From the NCBI GenBank assembly GCA_000310025.1, contig FN649727.1, positions 4,597,284 through 4,661,283 of the forward strand: a stretch of DNA of 64,000 nt, read 5' to 3'. The notes beneath the pieces are model-generated. The model ran no database searches. It was not told the DNA's origin and saw only the letters and a program-made list of their open reading frames with translations. Shown piece after piece: positions 1 to 10,870 of the stretch. Every line of letters starts with the position of its first letter. The first letter of the stretch is position 1. Both the position numbers and the translations under genes were made by a program. Source of the DNA: Ectocarpus siliculosus. Its lineage: Eukaryota; Sar; Phaeophyceae; Ectocarpales; Ectocarpaceae.

Positions 1-3000
1 ACAGCAGTAGGGTCGGTCTACCGCCTGCTGATACTCACTGGCCGCATGATCTTGCACTTCACACCCTGGTGGTCCATGCTGTCCGGGGTAGCCTTCCAGA
101 AAAAGCGGAGAACCTAAAAAGACAAAAAAAAAAAAAAAACACCAAACGAAACGCTCCATAAGCGACGCGCACACAACACACACACGTGTCGAGTTCCCAC
201 AAAGAGCTCACCAAAAACTACTACGAAAAATCGGATGAAACGCAACGGCGGTTGTTTGTGGAGACGCGCGGCTCTGCCTACGGAGGAAGGACACAAGCAT
301 GATCCCAAAACAATCTTTCTCCACATCAGCACTACGACTATTACCATGCTTGAATCCGTTGCACCGTGGTGGGGGGGCATCGACTTCAGGGGGCGACGCA
401 CGTTCGGCAAGGCTGCGCCAACAAGTGCCGACGTATTCGGTATCGACCCAGACGACCCATAAAACAGACACCACCAACAGAGTACATAAACTTGTGTCGG
501 TTGATACCGAATCTCCTGAGCCCGCCACCAAGATTGAAGGCTTTCTTGCCTTTCACGGCGCAAGGTCGTCCGAAAAGTTACACATTTTTTCCAACGCCAA
601 CAAACACCATACCAAACCGTGGGTTCCTGCTTACTAAAAGAACTCGCATCGCTCAAGAATGACGTGTCATGCGTCGTCGGCCGAATCGCGCCGGCGATGC
701 CTATCAAACGCACAACACAAGAAGCACACGCTGCTGCCGCACGCGTTTCCCTTTCATTTCACCTGGATGCACAGGTAGCGTGGCAGGCGTTTGATCTTGC
801 TGTTGAGGGTGAACACCGCATCTCTCCCAAGCTTGTCCGAATGCTTCTCCACCTTATCCGAGAGGCCCACCTTCATCCCGTCCGCTAGATGGTTGATCTG
901 CAAAAAAAAAAAGGGCCTTAAATGTAGTATTGCAACATTCCGCCCAAGACAAATGTCCACTCCAGCCAGCCGTATTCCTAGTTTTTGTCACTCCATTTAG
1001 TATTAGCATCGCACCCAAGATAAATCTCGATTCCAGCCGTCTTCATACGATACTGCTGCTGCTGCTGTTGTTGCTGCAAGAGCTCCACTTTTCGTTTTCT
1101 GCCTTTGTTCTACATGTAGTCTAGGCTGAAGCGTTGCTGTAGTCGTTCTTAACAAGTACTGTAGGCTGGTATTTACCATTACAATCATCTCTTCTCTTCG
1201 TGTGTGTTTTTCACGTTTTCGACATCATCTAACTTGATGTGGTGTGATGTGATGGGGATGTCGACGAAACGGCTGCTGTTGGGCAAATATTGATTTTCGC
1301 AATACACCCAGCCCTTCTGCTACCTTCCCTTAGCGCCTTCCGCTTCTATCGCTACCCGTTGAGTGCGATCGCGGACGGTCGCGCCTACACCCGTACACCC
1401 ACCCCTCTTTCCGGGTCCCATTGCAAATCTTGGTCTAAACAGGAAGTACACTCCCTCTCTCTCTTGCCCTGTCGTTTCCCGCCACACACACACACCTCCC
1501 ACACGCTTCCTCCCACCCATCTCATGTGTACAATACGCGTACGCACGCACTCACACACACACACACAAACACAAGACACACCAGACACACACCAGTGACT
1601 CTACAAAGGAAGCCACAGCCGTGCCTCGGCTAGCTGTGGTGGTCGGCAAGTCAAGTTGCTCAAAAAGGCAAGCAACGAATGAATGCGTAAGACAGCACCC
1701 CCCCCCCCCCCCTCTCTCACCTGGGTGGTGGGGCCTGGACCTCCCTGGATATTAAACACCAACTTTTTGGGGGTGGAAGGGGAAACCTTGGAATCCCCGC
1801 TCTCCTCCCAAGTGAAATCCTCCTCCATTTCCCGCCCAAAAAGGGGGTCCATTACGTTTTCGGGGTGGCCCAAGTCCGTCAAGGGGTGGACCTGTGTGCG
1901 TGTGTTTTTTTAATATTGGCGTCAGCGTAAAACGGGTTAAAATAACCGCCTGAACGATGGAAAAAAAAAAGTCCGTCTTGTAACGGGAAAAAAAACACGA
2001 AAAATTTTTAATCCAATGTTAATGGGGTGTGTTTGTTTAAAAATAATAACATCCACTGGGCTAACTGGCTGAATAAATGAAAAGACGACAGTCTTCTACA
2101 CAGCGGGATGAAATACACACCTTGGAGATGCGCTGTCCAGTTGTGTTCTTCTCCTTGGCGTCCTTTCCCTCAGGAAGGATGGTGTAGTGCGCCCCCTCCG
2201 AGTCCGGGTGTACCTTGATCACCTTGGCCCTTCCCTCCTTCTCGCCCTCCGCCTTCGGCTTGTACAGGACCGTGTCGCCCTCTTTGATCGCGGTAGAGGT
2301 CGGCTGGGAATATTTGAAAAGAGCATCGCCGAAAGAAGACGGGAAACGGATTCATCGCTTCATCGCTGGGGTTTGTACGGCGGGTACACACGTATCAAAA
2401 GGACAGCGCAAGCACTCTCTACCTCGCTCGAGACAAAAAAAAAATGGCACGGGCCAAAGGACCGGATGACGATGGTTTGATCGCAGACAAGGGCCACACC
2501 ACCATCACCGCCACCATCACCCCCATCAATAACAGCAGCGACGGATTCGACGAAACCGCACCTTCTTGAGGCTCTGCGAGAGGGTGTTGACGACTGAGCT
2601 GTACAGCTCCTCCGCGTCCTGCTGCATGAACCCACCACGGGGCCCCTGCTGCGCGAACTGGGGGAACAGCTGCCGCAGCACCTGCGCACGCAAAAAAGTG
2701 ACAGCAATTGTCCCCAAAAAAAGGTTGGTGGGCGGCAGCCGTGGGGCTAGCTGAAATTGTTGGAGTGTATGCATATGCGGATGTCATTAGCAGTCTTAAC
2801 TCCTTACCGGCACAAAAAAAACATGCCAGCACAAGCAGCTGGATACGCATGCACCACGTACTTGGTCGGAGTGGGATCAAAACTGGAAACACAACCTAAA
2901 TTTTTCGCCGAAAATCGGGTGTCCAACACCATGGAGGAGGGCCTCCCAGGGCTCCAGCAAGCGGCGAGACGCCCAAACAACAATACAAGCTCAGCATTCT

Positions 3001-4257
3001 CCAACGCGTTAGGAAATGTCTCCACCACACAAGAGCAAGTGGTGCTCAACCCGACAGCCCAGCGAGGCCGAGCTATAATACATAGCTCCTGCAGCTCAAG
3101 CGCTCCCACCCCGTGAAAGCACACACCATCGTGGCGATGCTAGCTCGGTGGTGCAAGCCGGCTTTTTGTTGCGTACCATCGTAGCGGCCAGCCACTTTTG
3201 TAACTGTCGTCTACAGAGAGCACAAACGCGGCGCAAACATTCGATCACCTGCACAAACATCGCCGGGGGAATGGCCTCCGTGGATCGGTCCGCGGCGTTG
3301 AAGGTCTCTCTCAAGGAGGCCGTGAACATCGGTACCAGGTTGGCGCTGGGGTCGGCGCCGCTGCCGCTTGAGGTGGGGCGGAAGCTCGTCAGAGCCTCCC
3401 GCAACTCGGGCACCTTTTCGCAGGAAAAGTCCCAAAGGCGGTGGTGAGGAAAAACGACATCGAAATAAAAAGGACAACGACAACAAAGCCAAAGGCACCA
3501 TTATACCACAACGACGAAAACCAGATGAAAAGGCAACATTGGGTGGGTACAACACCACCAAAGCCAACTCATAAAAGCCCCTAAATAAAAAAACAAGGAA
3601 CACGAATTGAGGAACGCGAATGAGGAACAGCGCAGCATCTAGCACCTCACTAAGATTATCAAGCGGGGACATCGAGCAAGTCGAGCCTCCGTGCGAAAAC
3701 CTAGAGAAGGGGCTTGGCAGCAACAATTCACGCCGGATCCCTTCAAGGATGCCCTACAGAAGGACATGTACCTTGCGCATGCACTGCAGAGTGGAGTTCA
3801 TGTAGCACGTGTTGCCCAAGTTCACCAAGCCTGCGGGGAGCACGGCACCGCTCTGAGCCAGGTCCTGCCACAACGAGCAAAACAAAAACGGCAAGAAAAA
3901 CAGCCACAAAAAAAAGGTGTGCCCGTGTGATACAGCCGATGTAACACCAGTCACATCCTTTTGGATTCGAATCATCCCCCTGGGACACATACGTACAACA
4001 GGCTTGTTTCTGTTGGCTGTAAGCAAGTGATTCCGAACCGAAATATTGGCTCTTGTTCTCTCTGTTTTTGTGGGGCGAACACGCAAACCTACCTCGGTCT
4101 TCATGTCCTCCATGAACTGGACCTTCTCCGTCGGCGCCGCCAAAACTTCCGCGGTGCCCATGAGCGTCACCTGCTTGGCGGAAAACACACAAGCGTTGCA
4201 TTCCGTCAAAAACAAAATAACAACTTGAGAGGCGTAATTATTCCATTCTCCAACCAT

Positions 4258-4293
<36 letters not shown>

Positions 4294-6131
4294 AACAGCC
4301 GTAGAACAGGAGGAGCGTGAAAACGTCCGCCGGGTTGGCGAACGCAATCATGCGCGACCGCTGTGGTGCTTCCAAACGGGTGGCGGCGTTCTGCTGCCAC
4401 ACACCTGCTGACCGTCCTTGATGGTGCAACCGGAGAGGTCGACGTCATCCTTCAAGATGCCCTTCCACGCACCCCTGGCCATGAGCTTTTGCCGGGCTGC
4501 TGGTACTCCCTACGGAAAGCACGAGGGCCCGGCGAAGGAAACGAAACAGAGTGTGCAATATAACTCTCGTAAACCGGACGGTTGGTGGATGCGTCCACGT
4601 GCTGCTTGTAGCAGAGGTCGGTGACAAACAAGCAATTTATGCACCTTGAATTTTAGCAACAGCAAGGGTTTGTCTGTTACCGGCAAAGGCCTCTCTGCAT
4701 GGAAACCGGCTGGCGTCCCGCGTGTAGAGTGACAGCAGACGACGTCCGTGCCGGCTGAAAAAACGATACGGCGGATGATAGACCACCCATTGTACGAAGA
4801 TGCTGCATGGACACAAAAAAGGGTTCATCTTTACCAGTATTGTCCGTGCTTTCTTCTGCCGTGCTGCCGACAGGACAGCAAGATCGCATGCAATCAAGAG
4901 ACTCCCATCCGAATACCGTTGGTGCTGAGCTTGTGCTACCTTAAATTAGGGGCCCTGCTTCCTGCATGGGTCCGCTTCAATCACTGCAAGCGTCGCGGCC
5001 AAGTGTTGAACTTCTGGGCATTCAGAATGCACCATTTTTTCCCGTCCGATCAACGCAGACATACACCGCCCGTTGCCGATGATGCACCGAAAGTCGAAGC
5101 GAAATCCAGAGCGGACTAGAAGTAAGGCTTCATTAGTCCAACGTCCACATTTTTTCCAGCCCGGTTCTTCGACGAGCAGACTAAATACGGTAGGGAACAG
5201 CACTGGCGAATCTCCATATCGATTTCGTACTTGTTTCGACTACAGCAGTACTCCATGTTTAAGTCTACAGAGTTCCCGAGTGCGTGGTCTGGATCAAGAC
5301 TACCAGTATTGCCGTGGGTGCGAAAAGGGTCGGGATTATGTAGTGGGGATTGCTCATGATTGCCCACACAGCAGAACCCGTAACCCCCCAAAATTGACGG
5401 CGATCAACGTAAGCACTACCCACTTGGTTGGCGATGAAGTTATGTAGTGTATGTACGAGACTTGGAACTGCTGTGGTAAGTATCTTCACGTATGGTACAG
5501 CAGTCAACGGCCGGCAACGAGCTTGGTCGGGTGTTGGCGTGCGACAGCAGAGAGACGGTGGTTGGTGGACCCAACACGTAAGATTGTGACAAAAATATAT
5601 TGCTGTTGAGAGCCACCGCATGCTTGAAGGACGGTGAGCAGCTAACGCTGCGGAAGCAAATGAGCTGCGACGCGTTCAGTGCACTGATCTGCAGGAGAGG
5701 CCCCAAAAGGCACGACCGAGGGGTTGCTGCAGCAGCAACAGCAGTAGAAGTCCCCGCGATTGGTGTGACACCTTCCCAACAGCAACTTAGATGCGTTGAT
5801 GCCTTTCGATGAAAACGTTCAACACAAGCAATGCGTACCATCCGCAGTCGCAAGATAGAGCTGAGGTGTGTCGCCGGGGGCTTCTAGTGCACGTCATGCT
5901 GCTGTCGTAACAGTAACAGCAGAACAGCAGCAGTGCCAACGAGTACCGGCGTGTGGAAATGCAAATCAGACAACGAGTGAGAGTCGCCGTTTGTTCCTGC
6001 TGCTGTGTCGGTCCTCTTGCTGATTATCTCACCGTGAGCTCTTGCAACTTCGCCTTGAAGTCGGCCACGGTAGGCGTCACCTCCACATCAGCAAACACCC
6101 TCTTGTTCCACTTGACTGCTACCTTCACCAT
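1..6131 (-). CDS. USP14: USP14/UBP6-type proteasome-associated deubiquitinase, 3' end outside window
   Basis: Cysteine protease that trims ubiquitin chains at the 19S proteasome. Ten exons read on the minus strand: 6131-6033, 4509-4405, 4170-4093, 3864-3772, 3413-3249, 2681-2562, 2303-2121, 1891-1721, 897-763, 113-39. All are flanked by AG/GT and all are multiples of three, giving 408 codons so far. Residues 1-94 form the ubiquitin-like domain (MVKVAVKWNKRVF, then VTLMGTAEVL and FMEDM as in USP14). The Cys box GNTCYMNSTLQC follows with catalytic Cys114, then FMQQDAEELY and, in the distal part, LFGREMEEDF, KRLPRYLCIQ and VLRFFWK. The His box must lie beyond base 1. Exon 7 (residues 221-281) is an extra lysine-rich SH3/Tudor-like block not found in human USP14. 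Exon 8 lies in poor-quality sequence but reads open. The family assignment is firm; the exact exon edges come from splice consensus only. Confidence 0.9.
1683..2080. other. Low-quality or low-complexity stretch covering exon 8 and its upstream intron of the deubiquitinase
   Basis: This stretch contains a C16-type run at about 1698-1712 and many inflated homopolymers (A10, A8, T5, G4), unlike the surrounding sequence. It resembles the poor ends of Sanger reads. Exon 8 (1721-1891) still translates without a stop, so any errors in it are substitutions or compensated. Individual residues of exon 8 should be read with caution. Confidence 0.5.
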
Positions 6132-6376
6132 GGCTCTAGATTCACGTCTGCGGTTTGCTCTGGATTGTGCTGCTGGGCTGTGGGTGCTCTCCCGATTTCG
6201 AGGGGCGGCAGCTGAGAATATTAAGTGTTGCCGAGGTATACTTTAGATCGGTATTATTATTCTGCGTACCCCCTCCCCATCCAGCACACCCGCACACACC
6301 TCTCCTTTCCTGTCTCCCTCCACGCACGCACAGAAGAGAGACTAGAACGACTACCACGACACATAGAGGAAGCAAC
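6132..6376. promoter_or_regulatory. Shared 245-bp divergent promoter region
   Basis: This is the whole space between the inferred start codon of the deubiquitinase (minus, 6131) and that of the AN1 zinc-finger gene (plus, 6377). It must hold both 5' UTRs and the core promoter elements. It is C/A-rich on the plus strand (CACCCGCACACACC near 6287-6300) with an AT-richer patch around 6218-6262. No TATA box or yeast-type proteasome element (GGTGGCAAA) was seen. Confidence 0.6.
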
Positions 6377-8941
6377 ATGGAGTTTCACGACGTCGGTGTA
6401 CACTGCGCGGCAGAAATGTGCGGGCAACAAGGTGCGACAAGTTGCATTACGATCGTGTGACGATTTACACGAACTCTGCTTTCTCCCGCGATTCCTGCCG
6501 CTGAAATTCCCAAATTGCTCCTGTCGCAGCCTCTGTAGCCCACCGCGCTAACCTGCGTATCTCAGCCCACGCCTTGGGGTTCATGTAAAGCCTATGGAAT
6601 TGCTCCTGTGCTCTAGGCTTCCGGTACTCGTCTCAATTGCTCGAGACCAGAGCTTCGTGACAACAGCAAAGTAGTTGACAGGACTGTTGACGGCATTTTA
6701 GAGTTCTTGAGAGCGGGGCGACGATAGCAGCGAGGTAGAGAGCGAGCGAGAGCGCTCTTGATGAGCACCAGAAAGGTGCTGGGTGCCCTACGACACCATC
6801 TCGTTATTGAGAAGAAAAAAACGAGGAGATACACAATAGGCTACAGTAGGTCTAAGCTCTTCCTGGTGGAATTCTGTAGACTACTGCTGGTGTACTTGTA
6901 GTATATGGATACGGCAATAATACTGCTTAGACTACATAGTCTAGGCCTGAAGTACGTGGCACGCGTACGTTACACAGCCTCGAAAAACAGGTACTTTTCT
7001 GACGCTATGAATCCATTGCTAATCTGTCTCAGACTCTTTTCTATGATGGAGATGGTTTCGTGGTGTCATATTAAGAAGAAAAAAAAAAATGTGGCATAAA
7101 TAGTGCAGTCGTTTCGACACAAGCTGTATGCTACCACGCTACTTGCGCCCAGAGTGTCCTTCGCATCTCCCTATTGTTTTGACGCACAAACAAGTCCTTA
7201 CCCATACATGCCCTCTCCGTGTGATGAAACTTGCAGATTTTTTGCCGTTCACCTGCGACGCGTGTGGCAAGGTCTTTTGCCTTGATCACCGCACTCACGC
7301 GGGTCACAACTGTACCAACGCCAACGCCAAAGATGTGAGAGGAGGAGAGAGATATAACTATTGAGAGAGTAGCGAAATAGCCAGAGTTAAAAAGTTATTT
7401 TCTACGTTGTTTGTTGATCAGCATGTACCCACAGGGTATCAGCTTGCACGCCGCGCTTGCTTGAGCAATGACGGATCCTTGGGGTGAACACCAGGTCAAG
7501 TCGACCGAGCTTTCTTTGCGCGTCGCACGAGCCCTGCTTTGATGAGTTTTTCAGTGTCAGTCGTCGGGTAGATTTTTCAGTGTCAGTCCTTCTGTTCATA
7601 CTACCCCGGATCGGGATTGCGCAGATGCGTCCAGTGTTTAGACTAAATAAACCCTCGTGCGGCGGAATAGACGCGATGTTGAAAACGGAGGATCGTGTAT
7701 CCATAATCTACGCCGTCCTGCTCATGTTTTTATGCGATCGTAGAGTACAGGCCCAAACGAAACTGAACAGCGAAGTCACCTTAGCAGCATACCAAAGTGA
7801 ACTATTATATTCTTATTCTTCCCTATCTCGCTCGCCGCCCATTCTATTGTCTGCTTTGTGCGCGCTCCCCGTCTTTCCTTCCGTCTTACTCGCTGGCACA
7901 AAAAAAAAAAACAGAAACGTGTCCTCGAGTGCTCCAAGTGCAACAAAGTTCTCCAGAGGCCGGCCGGGGTGGAACACGCCCTCCTGCTCGAGAGGCACCT
8001 AGCTTCCGGCTGCGTGGATGGCGTCCGAAAAGCGAGGCCGAACAAGATACGCTGCTCCGTGCAAGGCTGTCGACGCTCGGAGTTCGTGAAGGTGAACTTG
8101 CCTTTACCTGATTGATGTGCAGAAAGAAGAGCGGTTCGTTTCGGGAGAAGCGTGGACACAAGCAACAAGCTCTGCTTTGAAGCAATAGTTGCGAAAAGAG
8201 CTACCTGAGTGTGTGTGTGGGGGGGGGGGGCGTACTCATGTTCTGCATGCCTTAGCGGTTAGACGATTGACCACACATCCTCTAGAAGACGGAGCATTGT
8301 TCCCACAGGACCGCTACCTGAGTGTGGGGCGGGCAAAGTAAGAGCGCTCTGTGCGTGAACTCCTTTCGCGTGTGGTCAATTTGGTGTGTGCCTTTCCCTT
8401 GTGAGTCTTGGTATTTTTCTGTCCCAGCCAGACATCAACACGCTTTGTGTATCAGCAGAATCCACACCATCGAGCCCTCTGCACCACGTACACTCCCAGC
8501 TAGCCCAATTCTCATTACGTCGTCTACGTACTCTGTAGCATTTTAAAAGCCGAACACGCCCACCCGCGCAACCACATTCCAATATTTTGCACACGCACAC
8601 TTCCCTCTTTCATTAACATGCAACCCCCTTTATGCTGCCAGGTGTCCTGCGGAAGCTGCCGAAGAAATTTCTGCTTCAAGCACCGGCACGAGGATGACCA
8701 CAAGTGCGAGGCAATCGCGGAGGCGACGAAGCGAGAACACCCCCACCTGCAAAAGAGGGGCCTTGGCGGGACGGGAGGGCCCAAGCCTAAACCCAGTGAT
8801 AGCAGGCCCTCGGGCGGCAAAGAAGCGGCGGGGGGGCGCAGGCCGTGCGGCGTGGCGGCCGCAGAGGCGGCGGCGAGGCGAGAGAGGGAAGCCGCGGCCC
8901 GGAGGGGGGCGGGGACTGGCTCCGGCATCGCCGCGCGTTGA
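6377..8941 (+). CDS. ZFAND2: ZFAND2-type protein with two AN1 zinc fingers
   Basis: Family members (AIRAP, AIRAPL, yeast Cuz1-like) bind the proteasome or p97/Cdc48 and act in proteotoxic and arsenite stress. Four exons, 6377-6431, 7237-7334, 7915-8091 and 8642-8941, give 209 residues with consistent phases (1, 0, 0). The start [10 protein letters not shown] is typical of the family. Finger 1 spans C10-x4-C15, CDAC, C-x2-H and H-x-C ([17 protein letters not shown] across the exon 1/2 junction). A linker follows with CSKC and a conserved H-x4-C, then finger 2, [23 protein letters not shown]. All zinc ligands are present. The C-terminal 70 residues are Gly/Ala/Arg/Lys-rich, and no clear ubiquitin-interacting motif is visible. 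Introns of 805, 580 and 550 bp hold poly-A runs next to acceptors. Confidence 0.92.
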
Positions 8942-10510
8942 CCCCCTCTCGCTCAGTATCTCCCGTGCGGACGGCCCTGTTGTTTTGGGCGGCAAGTGTG
9001 TCGGGAATGTGTGTAAAAGAGGCGACCGAGTTGCCGCACGGCGTTGTATGAAATGTGATCTGTGCGTCGGCGTTCGCGTCGAAGCGTCGGCTATGATTGT
9101 GTGTAGCCATCTCTTAGATTGTACAAGCCAAGGGCGTAGGTGGCTTGGCCGGAGAATTCCAGTACCAAAGGAAGTAAGGGGGAAGGTTACCGGTTCAATG
9201 GGCTATGTGGCCACGGATTTCAATCGCTATCTTCCATGCGAAAGCGCCAACACTTGAGAAGCTCTTCTTCTGCCCTGGCCCCGTTTCTTATGTCCTGAGT
9301 AGGGTAGCCTCCCAGCGACTATTTGATATTTGGTTTAAACATAGTGCATGATTCTTGGCTGGACTTGTGGTCTTCTGGTCGTTTCTTGAGTTTCTCTATT
9401 GTTGAGCCTGAAGTTCTTTGACTCCCTCCCGGGTTCTCGAGTGGTGGTGCGTTGTTTGCACATCACGCGTGGTGTATGTTTTCACTTACTAGACTGTAGA
9501 CTGCATATGCATAGATGTGTATTGAGTTTTGAGTTAAACTTGAGAGTGACAGCAGGTAGTTGCCATGCATTTTGACGTGGCTGCGTTGGAGGTGATGCCG
9601 CACATGGGTATGGCTGGGGATCAAACGTCGTGTCCTGTCCGGTTCATCATCTGGATATTTCGTCCAGGACGAGGCCTGCATCGATGTAGGTTTATTTCGA
9701 CAGAAACGACCGGCGAAAAATCCAAGAATGCGACGCTCTTCGCCGTCCGAGAGATTTGGGTTTTCGCAGCCAAAAATAACAATCCAGTTCAGGTGTGTGA
9801 CCCTTCGATTTCAGCTCGTGCAAAGAAAAATAATGGAACAGCTGCCCCCTACAGTAGAGCTGCGTGACGTTCAGCAACGAAACCATGCTCATGAGATGTA
9901 AATGCTACGACGACACCATTTTCTTTCTATTACATCAGTTCGATTCATCACTCTATAGACCCTCGGGGCCAGTTTATTTGAGTGTACCTTTTTTAGGGTA
10001 AGTTAGCCTGTGACCACAGGAATCGACCGCGTCAAGTGTTAGATCAGTACGGGCATATGAAGGTACTGGGTAGAGAGAGATCGGAACGGTTTTTAATGTG
10101 AAGACAACAACAACAACAAACAAGACTGCGCCGCGCAAAGTTCATGGCTTTCATCGAATTAATGAATTTATTAACCTCGAGACCCCCGAAGGTATATAAA
10201 AGCGGGCATGTTACCCATAATAGAGGGAGGGAGTGTCGAGACTTCCTGTGAAATCTAGTCCTGCTCATTTGTGTAAAGATCAAGACAAAATAAAGAGGGA
10301 TGAGGCAGGAGGCAGGAGGCAGGATCATGTTTTTTGCGGGGGGACTTTCGACAAAGTGGGATCCCCCCGCACGCCAAACAATGATTCACTGTGCCTCCGC
10401 TCCAATCCGAGTGCTACACACGCATCGGCACGCACTTTACGAGCTTCCTGCTCTCCTTTATCTGCATATCTCTCTCTTTCTCTTCTGTGTCCTACGGTGA
10501 GATCCTCCCT
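8942..10510. other. Intergenic region between the zinc-finger and acetyltransferase genes
   Basis: No open frame here shows family motifs, splice signals in series or coding-type composition. The 3' UTR of the zinc-finger gene must start at 8942. The end nearest 10511 is pyrimidine-rich (CTCTCTCTTTCTCTT near 10469) and probably belongs to the 5' UTR or promoter of the acetyltransferase gene. Confidence 0.6.
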
Positions 10511-10839
10511 ATGAAGGGGTCTGTGGCTCTCCTGGCCGGCGCCCTACCCGCTCTGTTCTCGCGCCCTCAAGAGATCACTACTCGAACACCGACATGTGCC
10601 GGGGGCCCTGCTGCAACCGCTGCTGCTGTGGCCGCGTCAGTAGCATGGGCTTCGAGACCGACTCCGTTTGCTGCTCGCCGCAGGCATACAGGGACGCGAA
10701 CAAGCAGCAGTGCGCCACACCGTGCGCGTCCAGCGTCCGCCCGCTGCCGGCAAAAGCGTCGCGCCACCGGCGCTGAGCCCGTCCGCTTCGGCAGCAGCAG
10801 TCTGGCCGAGGGTCCGGCTTGGGCTTCCGAGACGTCTTC

Positions 10840-10870
<31 letters not shown>

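Noticed and set aside
3955-3980. GGATTCGAATC as a tRNA T-arm
   Set aside because: No acceptor stem, D-arm or anticodon arm could be placed upstream.
4260-4292. CAG repeat as a coding polyglutamine tract
   Set aside because: It lies in the intron between exons 2 and 3 of the USP14 gene.
10594-10776. Cys-rich 60-codon frame within acetyltransferase exon 1
   Set aside because: It lies in another frame of an exon whose main frame joins in phase to the GNAT domain. The Cys content comes from a TGC-rich composition.
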